Source: Bacteroidota bacterium (GTDB lineage Bacteria; Bacteroidota; Rhodothermia; Rhodothermales; UBA10348). Taken from it: a stretch of DNA of 7,966 nt. Under the pieces are notes generated by a model. The model made no database searches. It saw only the letters and a program-made list of their open reading frames with translations, and was not told where the DNA came from. Shown here piece by piece: positions 7,073-7,966 of the stretch. The first letter of the stretch is position 1; each line of letters begins with the position of its first letter. The stretch is from assembly GCA_018623785.1 (NCBI GenBank), contig JAAZVD010000061.1, positions 1-7,966 of the forward strand, read 5' to 3'. The position numbers were made by a program, and so were the translations under genes.

Positions 7073-7966
7073 TCAGAGTAGCCCGTCGGCTTGCTGAAAA
7101 ATCAGATGGGCTGCCCCGAGCATGCCCATATCGTTTCCGCCGGGCTCCTGGACGATTTCCAGACCATCACGCAGTGCGGGAGTGGTAAAATCGACCAAGG
7201 AGGCCCTGGCCGACGCCAGGATAAAATCACCGGCCGCTGAGATACCACCCCCAACAACGATTTTGCGTATGTCCAGCAGGTTGACAGCCGAACCCAGAAC
7301 AATTCCGAGCTTGTTACCGGCCCACGCCAGGATTTCCTTGGAGCCCTCATCTCCGAGCACGGCAGCCTCGTGCAGGATCTTCGGAGAGATGTCAAGGAGG
7401 TCCGGCCCCGCCATTCCGTGAACGAGACTGTCTTTCTGGTTCAGAAGCTGATAGCGGGCATGGCGCGAGAGAAAGCGTTGACCGAGATAGGCTTCGATGG
7501 CGCCGGCAATACCGCTTCGTGCCATGGGCCCCTTGAAATCGATGGTCATGTGACCAATTTCGCCGGCCGAACCGGTTGCGCCGCGAAAGATCCGGTTCTG
7601 GTAGATAATGGCCCCGCCGACACCGGTCCCCAGCGTCACCATGATAAAGGAATCAAAGTGCCGACCCGCCCCGAACTGACACGAACCCAAGGCGGCTGCA
7701 TTGGCATCGTTTTCCACCATGACGATACCCGTTTCACCGAGACGCTGATGCAGTGCCGCCGGAACGTCAACCCGATTCCAGCCCGCAATATTAACGGGAT
7801 TCATCGCTTCGGTCCGATCCCAGCTAACCGCTCCAGGGAACCCGAGACCGATCCCCACGATGTCGGGGTAGTGTGTCTGGAATCCCCGTATCAACTCGGC
7901 AATCTGGTCTAAAACCCGCTCAGAGCCATGCTCGGCCTCTGTAATGACCGAGTGTTCGCTGATCAG
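7073..7966 (-). CDS. ROK-family sugar kinase (glucokinase-like), N-terminus cut by window edge
   Basis: ROK proteins include ATP-dependent cytoplasmic sugar kinases (glucose, N-acetylglucosamine, fructose and others) and related repressors. The frame is open to the right edge, so TTG 7894 is internal; 297 residues are visible and the N-terminal DxGxT phosphate loop lies outside. Numbering from 7894, the visible motifs are GIGLGFPG (14-21), the sugar-contact segment NPVNIAGWN (32-40), VENDANAAALG (60-70, catalytic Asp63), LGTGVGG (88-94), GEIGH (111-115) and the adenosine-site VVGGGIS. No DNA-binding helix-turn-helix is visible, which fits a kinase. The family zinc motif CxCGxxGCxE is degenerate here: residues 125-134 read ARSGIAGAIE, so all three cysteines are replaced, although His115 remains. 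The substrate is unknown; glucokinase is the default guess. The gene ends 19 bases before the proposed CTG start of the LptD gene, so the two are probably co-transcribed. Confidence 0.92.
   Translation of the reverse strand: MISEHSVITEAEHGSERVLDQIAELIRGFQTHYPDIVGIGLGFPGAVSWDRTEAMNPVNIAGWNRVDVPAALHQRLGETGIVMVENDANAAALGSCQFGAGRHFDSFIMVTLGTGVGGAIIYQNRIFRGATGSAGEIGHMTIDFKGPMARSGIAGAIEAYLGQRFLSRHARYQLLNQKDSLVHGMAGPDLLDISPKILHEAAVLGDEGSKEILAWAGNKLGIVLGSAVNLLDIRKIVVGGGISAAGDFILASARASLVDFTTPALRDGLEIVQEPGGNDMGMLGAAHLIFQQADGLL

Noticed and set aside
1..7966. Mobile elements, CRISPR arrays, tRNA or rRNA genes, defence or toxin systems
   Set aside because: No transposase, integrase, regularly spaced perfect repeats, cloverleaf or defence-type domain was seen on either strand; genes present are core functions.

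Overview
The window reads as chromosomal DNA from a moderately GC-rich member of the Bacteroidota/Rhodothermota part of the FCB group. Three things point there. The first gene ends in a type IX secretion (T9SS) C-terminal sorting domain with the motif NYPNPF. Translation starts lack Shine-Dalgarno sequences. The outer-membrane LptD-like protein has the long, divergent barrel usual in that group. The genus cannot be read from the sequence; a Rhodothermales- or Balneolales-like bacterium is my best guess. All genes look like ordinary core or housekeeping functions. I see no mobile element, CRISPR array, tRNA, rRNA or phage gene.

Layout: (1) 1-729 (+) is the C-terminal part of a secreted DUF1501 protein, cut by the left edge. 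(2) 770-1852 (-) is an LptF/LptG-type permease of the LPS export machine, convergent with gene 1. (3) 1853-2145 is a divergent intergenic region with three diverged tandem units of about 43 bp. (4) 2146-3321 (+) is sucC, the succinyl-CoA ligase beta subunit. Eleven bases later, 3333-4364 (+) is the ATPase of an ABC importer; the two are probably one transcript. (5) 4390-6918 (-) is an LptD-type LPS assembly barrel, convergent with the ABC gene. Its reading frame continues upstream through a clear signal peptide (to about 7053) that has no ATG, GTG or TTG start. (6) 7073-7966 (-) is a ROK-family sugar kinase, cut by the right edge before its N-terminal phosphate-binding loop. It probably shares a transcript with the LptD gene.

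Two genes, the permease and LptD, belong to the same envelope pathway: extraction of LPS from the inner membrane and its insertion in the outer membrane. They are separated by the unrelated sucC-ABC pair. sucC has no sucD beside it, and the ABC ATPase has no permease beside it, so both partners must be elsewhere.

I did not find a convincing new biological system. The items most worth a second look are the LptD gene whose signal peptide is encoded but has no standard start codon, the ROK kinase that has lost all three zinc-binding cysteines, and the tandem repeat units between the divergent lptG and sucC genes.
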